Source: Platanthera guangdongensis
Taxonomy: Eukaryota; Streptophyta; Magnoliopsida; Asparagales; Orchidaceae
DNA length: 64,000 nucleotides
Reading direction: 5' to 3'
NCBI GenBank assembly: GCA_039583875.1
Contig: CM077153.1
Span: forward strand, 70,316,482 to 70,380,481
The position numbers and the translations under genes are program-made. Below are positions 42,281 to 53,182 of this stretch, in pieces (positions within the stretch are counted from its first letter, which is position 1; each line of letters starts with the position of its first letter). Below the pieces are notes generated by a model. That model was not told the DNA's origin. It did not search any database and saw only the letters and a program-made list of their open reading frames with translations.

Positions 42281-42349
42281 AGGTTCATCGTCAAAAGGTT
42301 AACACCTTGATCAGATCCAGATCTGCTGTCTGTAAGATTCTACCATAAA

Positions 42350-44659
42350 ATGGACAAAGGCAAAGATTTCCCCAAGCTCCCACTGTGCAACAAGAATAAC
42401 TTTCCCATGTGGAAAGAAAGGATAAAATTTTTCATGGAAGCTGTGGATCCAAGGATCTTCATGATCGTTGAAGAAGGTCCTTACGTTCCCATGACTATGT
42501 CCACTATCGACCCCACCAAGAAAGTTCCCAAAAAGCTAATGGATCTCGACAAAGACAAGATTGCACTTGTCTCTCTCGACAAGAAAGCTAAGAACATCAT
42601 AGCAAGTGCAGTCGATGACTCAATGCTGCAGAATTTGATTCACTGTCAATCAGCCAAGGAGATGTGGCACTCCTTAGTCACCTTGATGGAATGGACTGAA
42701 GAAGTAAGGGATGATCGGAGATCCCTTCTCAATCAAAAATATGAAGCGTTCCGACAAGGGAACATGGAAACAATTGCCGACAACTTTGAGAACTTCTTCA
42801 AGATTGTAAATGGTCTAAGGGTGTATGGCCGTGTATTCACCAACGGAGAACTGAATGACAAATTCTTGAGATCCCTAACCAAGGAATGGGATAACAAGGT
42901 ATGTGCCATCAGGGAGTTCGGGAAGCTAGCTGAAACGGACCCGCAAAATCTCTTTGGAAAGCTTATGTCCTATGAACTCCAAATCAATACAAGAAAAGCT
43001 GAAGAAGAGAAGGGCAGGTCTGCTCTAAAGGAGAAATCTGTCGCTTTGAAGGCAGACACCTCCAGAAAGACTAAGGCTGCCTCCCCCGCTCCAGCATCAG
43101 AAGTTGATGAAGAAGAAGAAACATCAGAGCCCAGCACCTCAGGCTCTGAACTATTTGAAGGAGAGTTCTCCTTGCTCTCAAGGCAATTCAAGAAGTTTCT
43201 TAATAAAAAGAAACAATGGAAAGACAAGGATGCCTCACACAGAAGATCGCGGCGCGATGACGATCGACAAAGAAAAGGCTCAAGCAGCCACGACAGGTAT
43301 AACTCTAAACAGAACAAATACACTTCAACTGACATCATTTGTTATTGCTGTAATAAGCCAGGTCACGTCATTGCTGACTGCCCTCACAAGAAGAAGGAGG
43401 GTGGTAGAAGAGAAGAAAATAAATCCTCATACAATAAGAAGAGGAAGGAGAAGAGCCTCATAGCCAAAAAGAGCAAGACTCTTAGCGACTCCGACTCATC
43501 TGAGTCAAGCGAAGAAGAAGAAGCTTACTTTGGGCTAATGGCTCAAACAGATGATGAACAAGAGCCCCAGTTCACTGGGAAGGTAAACTCTCATACCCCT
43601 CTTTCAGATTCTGAAGTCTCTGACCATGATTGTGAGGGTAGCTCCTCTGACAATGAGTCAGAACTAATGGCCCAGTACAAGGAGTTAATCATGGCTTACG
43701 ACAAATGTCGTCGAGTCGTGAAGACTCAGGCTAAAGAGATCAAATCTCTAAAAGCCAAAGAGAGCAACTTGAGAGAGAAAGTCGCAAAGACTGACTCCCT
43801 CGAAGAGAACTTCAATAATGCTATTGAAGAATACAACAAGGCTCTTGAGCACCTTGACCTGAAGGAGAAGATCAGCAAAGGATTGGAAGCCGAACTTGCG
43901 GCTGAAAGGAAACTTGTTGATAGTTTCTCGAAGCCCAAAACAGTTCTTCCATTCGTTGCTGAATTCTCAGCAAAGGCCAAGGGAGCTGGACTAGGCCATG
44001 AAGAAGCTCCTAGTAAATCCTCTAGGAGAAACAAGAATCAACGGAAAAATAAGGCCGCCAAAAAGGCCTCAGCCGAAGAAAAGGGAAAAGCCCCTCAAAA
44101 TCAAACCACATTCAGAAAGGTCATCTTTCCAACAAATGAGTTTGATTTTGACTCATCATACAGGCACTTTGCTAGGCCTACTTATGTAGAGCAAAAGTCC
44201 CGCTATCAAGGATGGGCTCGACCCCGAAACCTTGGTGAAAGTGCCTTTAAGGCACCTTATGAGGAAGTTGTTCTTCAGAGCTATGGCCCTTTCAATCGTG
44301 GGCATAACTTCAAAAACGCACCAAAGACAAAGCCTGTTGTAGAGAAGCCCATAAAGGAGAAGAAGCCATGTGATTGCCATCATCATGAGGCATCTTCCTC
44401 CAAGAATGCTACCCCTGCTAGACCAAAGTTTCAAAAGGTCAAGCAGGAGATCTTGAGGCAAATGTACAACAGATTTGACTGTTGGTGTTGTGGCAAGGTT
44501 GGTCACTTCGCCATAGATTGCTGGTTCAATTCCAGAAACGCTGCAACCCCTCATGTCAGCAATATGAGAAAGACCGCTCATAATGCCAACACTCGTAGGG
44601 GGAGCACTCTAACCCGAGACCAAGGACCCAAACGTGTTTGGGTTCCTAAGGCGAATTGA
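42350..44659 (+). CDS. gag: S2 gag (copy 1), intact
   Basis: 769 residues from ATG 42350 (DKGKDFPKLPL), large like other Sirevirus Gag proteins. Capsid region: FPMWKERIKFFMEAVDPRI, then MWHSLVTLME and VYGRVFTNGELNDKFL. Two CCHC knuckles: CYCCNKPGHVIADC near residue 331 and CWCCGKVGHFAIDC near residue 711. Between them lie Ser/Glu-rich acidic stretches and a coiled coil (ESNLREKVAKTDSLEENFNN). Ends KAN then TGA; a second in-frame TGA follows two codons later (44663), then pol in the same frame. No lesion seen. Confidence 0.92.
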   Translation: MDKGKDFPKLPLCNKNNFPMWKERIKFFMEAVDPRIFMIVEEGPYVPMTMSTIDPTKKVPKKLMDLDKDKIALVSLDKKAKNIIASAVDDSMLQNLIHCQSAKEMWHSLVTLMEWTEEVRDDRRSLLNQKYEAFRQGNMETIADNFENFFKIVNGLRVYGRVFTNGELNDKFLRSLTKEWDNKVCAIREFGKLAETDPQNLFGKLMSYELQINTRKAEEEKGRSALKEKSVALKADTSRKTKAASPAPASEVDEEEETSEPSTSGSELFEGEFSLLSRQFKKFLNKKKQWKDKDASHRRSRRDDDRQRKGSSSHDRYNSKQNKYTSTDIICYCCNKPGHVIADCPHKKKEGGRREENKSSYNKKRKEKSLIAKKSKTLSDSDSSESSEEEEAYFGLMAQTDDEQEPQFTGKVNSHTPLSDSEVSDHDCEGSSSDNESELMAQYKELIMAYDKCRRVVKTQAKEIKSLKAKESNLREKVAKTDSLEENFNNAIEEYNKALEHLDLKEKISKGLEAELAAERKLVDSFSKPKTVLPFVAEFSAKAKGAGLGHEEAPSKSSRRNKNQRKNKAAKKASAEEKGKAPQNQTTFRKVIFPTNEFDFDSSYRHFARPTYVEQKSRYQGWARPRNLGESAFKAPYEEVVLQSYGPFNRGHNFKNAPKTKPVVEKPIKEKKPCDCHHHEASSSKNATPARPKFQKVKQEILRQMYNRFDCWCCGKVGHFAIDCWFNSRNAATPHVSNMRKTAHNANTRRGSTLTRDQGPKRVWVPKAN

Positions 44660-44665
44660 TTGTGA

Positions 44666-47206
44666 TTGCAGGGATGTCCAAAGGCCAACAAAATGCCTAT
44701 CTGGTACTTGGACAACGGATGCTCTCGGCATATGACCGGGACGAGAAGCCTCATTCAGAACTTTACTCCAGTCGTGAACGGACCAAAGGTCATCTTTGGA
44801 GGTTCAGACCGTGGAATTACTAGAGGCTATGGTATGATTACTAACGGCAATGTATCCTTCTCAGATGTGGCCTATGTTGAAGGATTGGAACACAATCTCA
44901 TTAGCATAAGCCAACTCTGCGACAAAGGATACATAGTTGAGTTCCATGCTTATAAGTGCTTGATAAAATCCGTTGACAATATGAAAACGATTCTATCCGG
45001 CACTCGAAGCAGGAATATTTTCTGTTTAAATTTCATCTGTATAGATTCCTCCACACCAGTGTGTCTTTTGGCAAAAGATAGTGCATCTCTTGGTGACCAA
45101 TGGCATAAGAGACTAGCACATATTAATTTCAAAACCATTAATAAACTATTTTCAATGAACTTGGTACGCGATGCCCCAAATGTCAAATGCGTCAAAGACA
45201 GACCTTGTCATGCATGCGTAAAAGGCAAGCAAACAAGGGCTACCTTTAAAAGCAGTGTTTGCAAAGACTCTAACATATGTCTCCATCTATTGCACATGGA
45301 CTTGTTTGGTCCACTGTAGATTAGAAGTTTGGGAGGCAAGGAATATACATTGATAATTGTTGATGACTACTCGCGCTTTGCGTGGGTGTTCTTTCTGAAA
45401 CACAAGTCAGATACCTTCGATATCTTTACCAATTTTGTCAGGCAAGTCCAGAATGAATACAACTGCTCCATAGTCAGAATCAGAAGTGACAACGGAACAG
45501 AATTCAAATCTGGGGCCATGACAGAATTCGGTGAAAGCTTAGGTATGTTTCATGAGTTTTCCTCTCCTCGTACTCCACAACAAAATGGAGTGGCTAAGAG
45601 AAGGAACAGAACACTCATAGAGGCCTGCAGGACCATGTTGAGTGATGCTTCACTACCAGAGTACTTTTGGGCTGAGGCCGTCAACACTGCATGCCACGTG
45701 CAAAATCGAGCACTCATAAACAAAGACCACAATAAGACACCTTACGGACTTCTGAAAGGCAGAAAACCAACAGTCTCTTAGTTTAGAATCTTTGGCTGCA
45801 AATGCTTCGTACTTAACAATGGCAAGTATCATACCACCAAGTTCAGCGAAAAGAGCTTTGAAGGTATTTTTGTAGGATATAGTAGCCATAGTAAGGCATA
45901 CAGGATTTTCAATAGAAAAACCCTGGTGGTGGAAGAATCGATACATGTTGTATTTGATGAGATGAGCTTGCTGCAAAGTAATCCGTCTAGTATGCTCATT
46001 GAAGATGCAGGTGAAAAGCTGAAAGAAACTAGCTTGGATGATCCGTCCGAAAACAAAGGCGAGAAGTTCATTACGATCACCACTCCCACTCCTATTGGAG
46101 AGGCTGATGATCAAAATGAAGAAGTCATCCAGGATGAAGAAATCACTCCGGTGCTTGAAGATAATCCAGATGCAAGGACTCTAGAGCTCAGACATCTGAA
46201 GGATCACCCCATGGACCAAATCATAGGAAACCCCCAGGATGGTGTCAGAACTCGGAGAGGTACAGCTAATGAGAATCTTCATTTGAGTTTTCTCTCACAG
46301 GTTGAACCAAAGAAATTTGAGGAAGCAAACTCAGACGCATCATGGATAATGACAATTGAAGAAGAGATAAATCAGTTCAAGCGCTGCAATGTGTGGATGC
46401 TGGTTCCAAGACCCAAGGGAAAGAACATCATTGGAACAAAATGGGTCTTCAGGAACAAGATGGATGAAGACGGGACTATCATAAAGAACAAGGCCAGACT
46501 CGTCGCTAAAGGCTATCGTCAAGAAGAAGGAATCGACTTCGACCAGACATATGCTCCAGTGGCCAGACTGGAGGCAATAAGGTTGTTCCTAGCATATGCT
46601 GCCTTCAAAGGCTTCACCGTCTATCAGATGGACGTGAAGTCGGCCTTCCTGAATGGTAACATAAAGGAGGAAGTGTATGTGGAACAACCTCCAGGTTTCG
46701 TTGATCTTAACTTTCCCGATCATGTCTATTTTCTGCACAAGGCCCTATATGGTCTGAAACAAGCTCCTCGAGCTTGGTATAAAACGCTGTCTACATTTCT
46801 ACTTGAGAACAAGTTCACAAGGGGAAAAATAGACAAGACATTATTTCTTAGGGAAATAAAAGGCAAGATTTTGCTAGTGCAAATCTATGTCGATGACATT
46901 ATCTTTGGCTCTACAGATAACAACCTCTACAAAAAGTTCTCAAAACTTATGCAAGAGAAGTTTGAAATGAGCAGTATGGGCGAGCTGAAGTATTTCTTAG
47001 GGCTTCAAGTGAAACAATCTGAAGATGGAATTTTCATCTCATAGACCAAATTCACCAAAGAGCTAATTAAGAAATCCGGAATGGAGAACGCAACCTCTTT
47101 AAGGACTCCAATGGGCTCAACTATGTCTCTGGACAAGGATGAAAAAGGGAAACCTTTTGATGAAACCATGTACAAAAGCATAATTGGATCTTTGCTCTAC
47201 CTTACT
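44666..47206 (+). pseudogene. pol: S2 pol (copy 1): protease, integrase, partial RT
   Basis: Same frame as gag throughout. Protease WYLDNGCSRHMTGT has Asn where copy 2 keeps Ser. Integrase: KRLAHINF to CHACVKGKQTRA, MDLFGPL, IRSDNGTEFKSG, and VAKRRNR where the catalytic Glu is Lys (copy 2 keeps Glu). [34 protein letters not shown], intact [12 protein letters not shown]. In-frame TAG codons at 45317, 45779 and 47042 are shared with copy 2 and so predate the duplication. Truncated after SLLYLT. Confidence 0.93.
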
Positions 47207-47246
47207 ACCTAAAAGGATAGAGGAAGGTGAGCATCTGACATAAGAC
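47207..47246. other. Unassigned junction filler
   Basis: Forty bases between truncated S2 pol and the gypsy LTR scrap, matching nothing else in the window except its duplicate near 62210-62249. Could be filler from double-strand break repair. Confidence 0.4.
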
Positions 47247-47353
47247 TGACACGCCCTGGGACACGCCCATGTCCCAGGCCGTGTGCCTCCTGCCAGAACC
47301 CAAAACTGGCCCAAAACGTCCCACATCGCTCTTTTGAGTTTCGGGGCGTTACA
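47247..47353 (-). repeat. Scrap of Tekay-family gypsy LTR
   Basis: 107 bp matching the outer end of the G1/G4 LTR (compare 11142-11247), from TGACACGCCCTGGG to GGGGCGTTACA. Only the LTR start survives; the body and the rest of that element are missing. Confidence 0.88.
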
Positions 47354-47524
47354 TATGTCAACACCAGTCAACTTGTATCGACACCAGGATTTCAGTCGAC
47401 ACCAGATTATGTCGACACCAGAGGATTTGTGTCGACACCAATATCAATATGTCGACACCAACTTATGTCGACACAGCATTTCAGCAGATGCAGGATATTT
47501 TGTCTAAGTCCAGAACTATTCTCT

Positions 47525-47706
47525 GCTCGACGAATTTGATTCTCAGCTCGACGAATTTGATTCTCAGCTCGACGAATGAAGAATGTCTGGTAGATGAATG
47601 AATATTGTCTGGTCGACGAACTCTCTCATGCTCAGCTCGAAGAACTCAAGCTCAGCTCGACGAACACAAGTGCAGTTCGACGAACTGTGTTCTTCATTCG
47701 ACGAAT
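47525..47706. repeat. CTCGACGAA repeat array in LTR-C (copy 1)
   Basis: About eight CTCGACGAA or TTCGACGAA motifs; two are in perfect 21-bp tandem units (TCTCAGCTCGACGAATTTGA). The reverse form TTCGTCGA recurs in the gag of the same element near 50560-50720. Confidence 0.85.
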
Positions 47707-48717
47707 CCAGATTAGGTTTTCTTCAAGGTTCCCGTCCCATTTCTTGGCGCTGATTCCTGAACATTTAATGCCAAATCTTCTCGGAATGTTACCGTTAGAA
47801 CGTGCATTGACTATGGACGATTACATGTCGTTTTTCCATGGGACAGTTAGGAAAGTCATTGATTGCCGATTCTTTCCAAGGCTGACTGTAATTACTGCTC
47901 GACATTCAAAAGTTTGAATATTCCTCAGTCAGATATACACAGACACACCGGAAGAGAACAGTATGAAGCAGTGATAGAGTTCAAGAATTACAGTACAAAA
48001 AATACTCTAAAGTTGCAGAAGGAAAAAAAAAATTTCGAAAATCTAAAGTTCTTGACGGCAATCAGCCTTGACTAGAGAACTCTCTCAAGAAGAAGAAGAA
48101 AAACAACTAAATTCAATCAAGAGTCTTCTTCTCTCTACTCACATGATAACTTCAAAGGACAACAATCAATCAATCTGTCAAAGAAGTTCCTGAAGCAGTT
48201 CTGGTCCAGGCATTCTAGGTCATTGAAGGCCTATCACCCTGAAGCAGTGCTCCAGCATTCCTGACCAATTCAAGACCTCAGGGGGAGCAAGAGCTGCTAC
48301 AATCAATCCATAAGTCTTCTCTCTGACTGTTGACAGAGAAGACACTATCACCCTCTCTCCAATTCCTGTACAGGGTTTTAAATCCCTTCAAAATTATTCT
48401 GGTTGCAAGTCTCCTTCCAAAAGACTTGAGGGTTTGGTTTTTGGGGACCTGATCAAAACCCATTGGTGCTCAGGACACCTAATCAACTCATCCTGCAGTG
48501 GATTTCTACCTAGGGTGGTAGAAGAGTGGATGTACCCAGATTGGTTGGGGAACCACTATAGCTCCTTGTGTCATCTGGTTGCTTATTTTCTTTTGTTTTC
48601 TGGCTGTGGTCTGTGATTGCTCTGTGTTTAGTTAGTTGCTGTGTTTGCTTTATCTTTTTTGCTTCCCTGTTCACTTATGAATACAACAAGAGTTGTAAAA
48701 AGTTTCTAGCAAGCACC

Positions 48718-48745
48718 ATACTCTATTCACCCCCCTGTAGAGTAT
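48718..48745 (+). promoter_or_regulatory. U5 stem-loop of LTR-C (copy 1)
   Basis: ATACTCTA and TAGAGTAT pair as a perfect 8-bp stem around TTCACCCCCCTG. The stem bases differ from those in LTR-A and LTR-B while the loop is nearly the same. Confidence 0.72.
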
Positions 48746-48770
48746 ATCAGATCTAACCTGCACTTTCAAT

Positions 48771-48783
48771 TGGTATCAGAGCC
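48771..48783 (+). promoter_or_regulatory. S3 primer-binding site (copy 1)
   Basis: TGGTATCAGAGCC, two bases after the LTR end. Confidence 0.9.
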
Positions 48784-48926
48784 AGGTTGGTTAAATGTAC
48801 CATATCTTCCAGGTTGGTTAACATACCACACCTTAGTGGTTGCACAGGCTAACACCTGAACCCAAAAATCCTTCCAGTTAGATCTGCTTGTTTAAGTTTG
48901 TTACTAGATTTATTTCTTCACAGAAC

Positions 48927-50756
48927 ATGGCCCAAAACAAAGATTATGCTAACACCAGACCTCCAGTGTGCAATCTATCTAAGATTGCACTTTTGAAGGC
49001 AAGGATTAGATTGTACATGAACTCTATTGATGAAGACATTTTCAATTCTGTTTTGACAGTGTGTCCAAGACCCCCAGAAAATACAAGTACAAGTGATGTT
49101 CCACCTCCTTCAGGAACTGATGCAGAAATCAAGAAATGAAAAGTTGCAGATGCTAAGGCTATGAACATTCTAGCCCAGACTATGTCTGATGAAATATTCC
49201 AAAAAGTAGCTAACTGCAACTCAGCAAAGGACATCTGGGACAAGTTATCTGAGATAGTCTCAGGATCTGCTGATGAGAGAAAAGATAGACGATCTCATCT
49301 CATAACACAGTATGAGAACTTCAAGAAAGGAGAAGTTGAGTCAGTAGCAGATATGTATAATAGACTCAGTCTTATAGTCAATGAGCTGAAATCATTGGAC
49401 AAAGAGATGTCATTGACTGAGCTCAATGATGAAATCCTAATGTGCTTCCCAAGCACTTGGGACTCAAGGATCTGGCCAATCAAGGATGCCAGAAGCCTAA
49501 ATGAGATCACAACTGAAGCTCTCTTGGGCAAGCTCAAGTCTTATGAGCTGCTCATCAAGAATAGAGAAGAAGAGCAAAAGGCTACCTCACCAGCTATCAG
49601 AAAGGAAAAATCAATAGCTTTCAAAGTCATTGAAGATCATCCTGAAGACAAGGTCACAGGCAATAAAGAGCTGCTAAGCCTACTGGCCAAAAGGTTTTAC
49701 AAAATGGCCAGGAAGGATTTCAGGAAAAGATCATACATAAAGCATGACAAGCCAAGGTATAACAAATCAAATAACAAAGAGAATATTTGTTTTGGATACA
49801 GGAAACCAGGCCACATGGTGTCTGACTGTCCAGAAAATCAGTATAAGGACAAAAAGGACAGGAAGGAAAGAAGAAAAGACAAAGACTTCAGGAAGAATAG
49901 CAATGACAAACCCTCCTCCAGCAAGAACAAACACACCAGGAATGGGTTTGTAGCTGAAACTTGGAGTGAGACAGAAGAAGAATCTGAAGCTTCATCCAGC
50001 TCTAGTGATGATGAAGATGATGCTGATGAAAAAGAATTCTACATGATGGCTATCAATGCCTCACAACAAAATTCTGATGCAGAAGAGTCAGAGTCAGAGA
50101 CTCAATCTGAAGAGGACCAGGTAATAAGTTCTTTTGATTTCAATTCTGAGGACTTCAAGTGTGAGTTTAAAGCACTATGTTTAGATTTATTAAAATCTGA
50201 GAAGGAAATCATTTCTCTCAGAAATAAGTTATCTGAACACAGTACTTTAAAATCAGAAAACCTCAAACTCTCTGAGGAGTTGGAATGCTGTAGGGAGCAG
50301 ATAGCATCACTGAAAGGTGAGCTATCAGAGGCCAAAAAGTTTGAAGAATCCCTCAATGGGAGAAGTATCAAACTAATGGACATCAAAAGCATAGTGATCT
50401 CAAGATTCAATAGTACACTGGGCTTAGGTGCCTCATCTAGCCAACCTATAGTATTAACAACCCCAATCAAGTTTATCTCTAATAAAGGTAAGGGAGTTGT
50501 ACAGGTAGCTAGAAAGAATTCTGACTTACCTAAGAAAACAAGAGTTCAACAGAAATCGTCGAACGGAGCTAGACGATCGTCGAATGAAGATCAACGATCT
50601 CAGGCTAAATCGTCGAACTCAGGTCGACGATTTCTGAACCCTGAACTCTGCCACAGTCGATCTTCGAATGGAGCTCAACAATCTGACCCAAGATCGTCGA
50701 ACTCAGCTCAGCGATCGTCGAGCAGAGATCAGAGTTTTGAAAAATCTTTCAAGGGC
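48927..50756 (+). pseudogene. gag: S3 gag (copy 1), nonsense codon and broken zinc knuckle, cut by S4
   Basis: ATG 48927 (AQNKDYANTRPPV). Capsid motifs: IRLYMNSIDEDIFNSVL, IWDKLSEI, RRSHLITQYENFKKG, TELNDEILMCFP. A TGA at 49137 stands in the place of a Trp codon (KK-stop-KVADAKAM). The knuckle CFGYRKPGHMVSDC has Tyr for the second Cys. An acidic serine-rich part, a coiled coil (SLRNKLSEHSTLKSENLKL) and a tail of SSNGARRSS-like repeats encoded by TCGTCGAA motifs follow. Cut at 50756 by the LTR start TGTTGGG. Copy 2 keeps LWK near the start where this copy has LLK. Confidence 0.88.
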
Positions 50757-52450
50757 TGTTGGGTACATTGGTTTAAATGTACCTGATTTGAAGAAGACTC
50801 ACCCAACTCAATGATATACATTAAAATGTATTTGATGTATTTTGAGTTACTTATGCAGGTTAAGTATTTGCAGGAATAAAGCAAAAAGTTTCTAAGTCCA
50901 TGTGTCGACACCCAGAGGGAAAGTGTCGACACTTAAGAAGACTTGTGTCGACACCCAGGCAAGCAGTGTCGACACTTGGAGTCATTGTGTCGACACCAGG
51001 GATGCTGAGTCGACACCAGACACAAAGTGTCGACACAAGGAGCTGTGTCGACACTCAATGAAGAAAGTACAGTAAAGCAGTGTCGACACCTAGAAGAACT
51101 GTGTCTACATCAGAAAGTGTCGACACTTGGAGGCTGTGTCGACAGTCAGCAAAAGTCTGCAGAGACTAAGTATAAGTGTCGACACTCAGATCAATGTGTC
51201 GACACTCAACAGAAGAGTCAACACTTGAAGTAAGTGTCGACACCCAGAACAATGTGTCGACATTTAGCAGAAGAGTCAACACTGGAAGTAAGTGTCGACA
51301 CCCAGAACAACGTGTCGACACTTAGCTGAAGACTCAACACTTGAAGAAAGTGTCGACACAAGGAGCTGTGTCGACACTTAGCAAAGAACAGCAAAGTTCA
51401 ACAAAATATTCTAAGTACAAGTGTCGACACTAAGGGAATATGTCGACACTCAGTCAGAGTCTCGACAGAAGAAGAAAGTGTCGACACCCAGAGCAATGTG
51501 TCGACACTCAACAAGTATCAACACTAAAGAATTGTGTCGACACCAAGAAGCAGTGTCGACACTTAACAGATACAACACATGAAGATGTGTCGACACAAAG
51601 GTGTTCTGTCGACGCTTAGAAGAATTCAGCAAAATACTGAAGAACAAGTACTTGTGTCGAAACTCAATTTCAGTGTCGACACAGGAAGAAGAAGTAGTGT
51701 CGAGATACAAAATCTACAACACAAGGAGTTGTGTCGACACCTTGTAGACTAGTGTCGACACTTAGACAACTTGTGTCGACACTTGGTCTATAAGTGTCGA
51801 CACTTAAAGACAGAAAGTCTCGACACTTACAGACAGTTAGCTGAATCTTTCCGAAATTTTTCTAAGTACTTTTTCTGACGGGATTTTTCAAATCACGCGA
51901 CATGATTGGTTCACGTGTACGTCATTATGACCGATTATGACCGTTAGTCTCTCCTATATAAGGTCTTATCAGAAAATGACAAACCATAAGCATTCTCAAA
52001 GCTTTCTTGTAATTTCTTTTTCGAGAAATATTCTTCAGCCGCCTCCTCTCTGACTTTCGCGAATCGGAAGCCGCCGCCGCCGCCTTCTTCTCCGGCCAAA
52101 GCTTCTACTTTCAGAGGACTATTCTGAAGAGAGTTACAGATCGAGATCGACTTCGCTGATCATCTTCTCTCTCGATTTCTGTAAAAGCGAGTAGATCCAG
52201 ATCGAGGCCGAGAACTTCTTCACCGGTTTCGGAAAGTGCTACAAAGTTGAAAAGAAGAAGATCCTGGCCGTTTCTTTCAGATTTGAGTGATTTACTCTTT
52301 GTATTCTTGTAAACTCGTTATTAATCTTGTAGGAGAAATCTTCTCCGAGTGTAGGAGTTTTTTCTTTACTGCGAGTTTGTAAGAAGTGTTATCTTCCGAG
52401 GTGTAGATCCTTTTTTTTGGATCGAGTTTGTAGGAACTTTGTTCCGAGGG
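50757..52450 (+). repeat. S4: mosaic Sirevirus LTR, A-type U3 with B-type promoter and R
   Basis: Starts TGTTGGGTACATTGG as LTR-A, including the GGTACATT hairpin and a TGTCGACAC array (50897-51835). It switches within AGTT at 51835-51838 to LTR-B sequence (GCTGAATCTTTCCG), including CACGTG (51912) and TATATAA (51955-51961). It ends at GAGGGT (52450), about 234 bp short of a full LTR-B, where the tandem duplication restarts. No internal region is present. Confidence 0.88.
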
Positions 52451-53032
52451 TCGACACAGCCTCCAAGTGTCGACACTTTCTTCAAGTGTTGAGTCTTCTG
52501 CTGAGTGTCGACACATTCTTTATTATGTCGACACTTTCTTCATGTGTTGAATCTTCTGCTGTGTGTCGACACATTCTTCATTATGTCGACACTTATACTT
52601 AGACTCTGCTGAAATTTGCTGAGTGTCGACACAGCCTCCAAGTGTCGACACTTTCTGATGTAGACACAGTTCCTCTGGGTGTCGACACTGCTTCTAAGTG
52701 TCGACACAGCTTCACTGGACTTTTCTTCATTGAGTGTCGACACAGCCTTCATATGTCGACACTTTCTGTCTGGTGTCGACTCTGCATCCCTGGTGTCGAC
52801 ACAATTACTCCAAGTGTCGACACTGCTTGTCTGGGTGTCGACACAAGTCTTCTTAAGTGTCGACACTTTCCTTTTGGGTGTCGACACATGGACTTAGAAA
52901 CTTTTCATCTTTCCCTACTAATACTTAACCTGCACAAGGCAACTCAAAATACATCAAGTACATTTTGATGTATATCATTGAGTAGGGTGAGGCTTCTTCA
53001 AATCAGGTACATTCATTCCAATGTACCCAACA
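52451..53032 (-). repeat. LTR-A fragment at the start of copy 2
   Basis: The U3 end of the S1 5' LTR (compare 37444-38025), with TGTCGACAC motifs, ending TGTACCCAACA and followed by CACAT. The rest of S1 is absent, which fixes the left edge of the duplicated unit. Confidence 0.94.
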
Positions 53033-53182
53033 CACATTGTGTGCGTCATCGTTATAACGGTAAAATAACCCATGAATGTCCACTTAGAAATGAAAATACT
53101 CGTGTTTGAGGAACCTATGTGTTCCTATAATTGCTGTTTGCAATTTTATTTGGTCGCTTAACGGTGTTTTGTACCACTATAG

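Larger units (their letters stand above)
40356..47206 (+). mobile_element. S2: Sirevirus inserted in G4 RT, 3' truncated (copy 1)
   Basis: 5' LTR (40356-42265), primer-binding site, gag and most of pol in one frame, cut inside RT-RNase H at about 47206. RNase H, any extra ORF, the polypurine tract and 3' LTR are absent. About 40 bp of unassigned sequence (47207-47246) leads to a gypsy LTR scrap, consistent with a large deletion. The target duplication cannot be tested because the right end is gone. Confidence 0.93.
47354..48768 (+). repeat. S3 5' LTR (family C), left end missing
   Basis: Ends CTGCACTTTCA just before a primer-binding site, like other Sirevirus LTRs. Left part has GTCGACACC motifs (47354-47480) and then a CTCGACGAA array (47525-47706). 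The U5 block is at 48526-48560 and the hairpin at 48718-48745. No TGTTGGG start is present, so the LTR is truncated by the gypsy scrap. No gene. Confidence 0.85.
37444..52450 (+). repeat. 15-kb tandem duplication, first copy
   Basis: The unit runs from inside the S1 5' LTR, through G4 gag-RT, S2, the gypsy LTR scrap and S3, to inside the mosaic LTR S4. Equivalent positions in the second copy are offset by 15002-15007 bp throughout. This copy has the more open S2 frame (five stops, no frameshift). Confidence 0.95.

Noticed and set aside
48275..48290. TCAGGGGGAGCAAG in LTR-C as a polypurine tract of another element
   Set aside because: No LTR start follows and the surrounding sequence continues as one LTR up to the primer-binding site; chance or relic.
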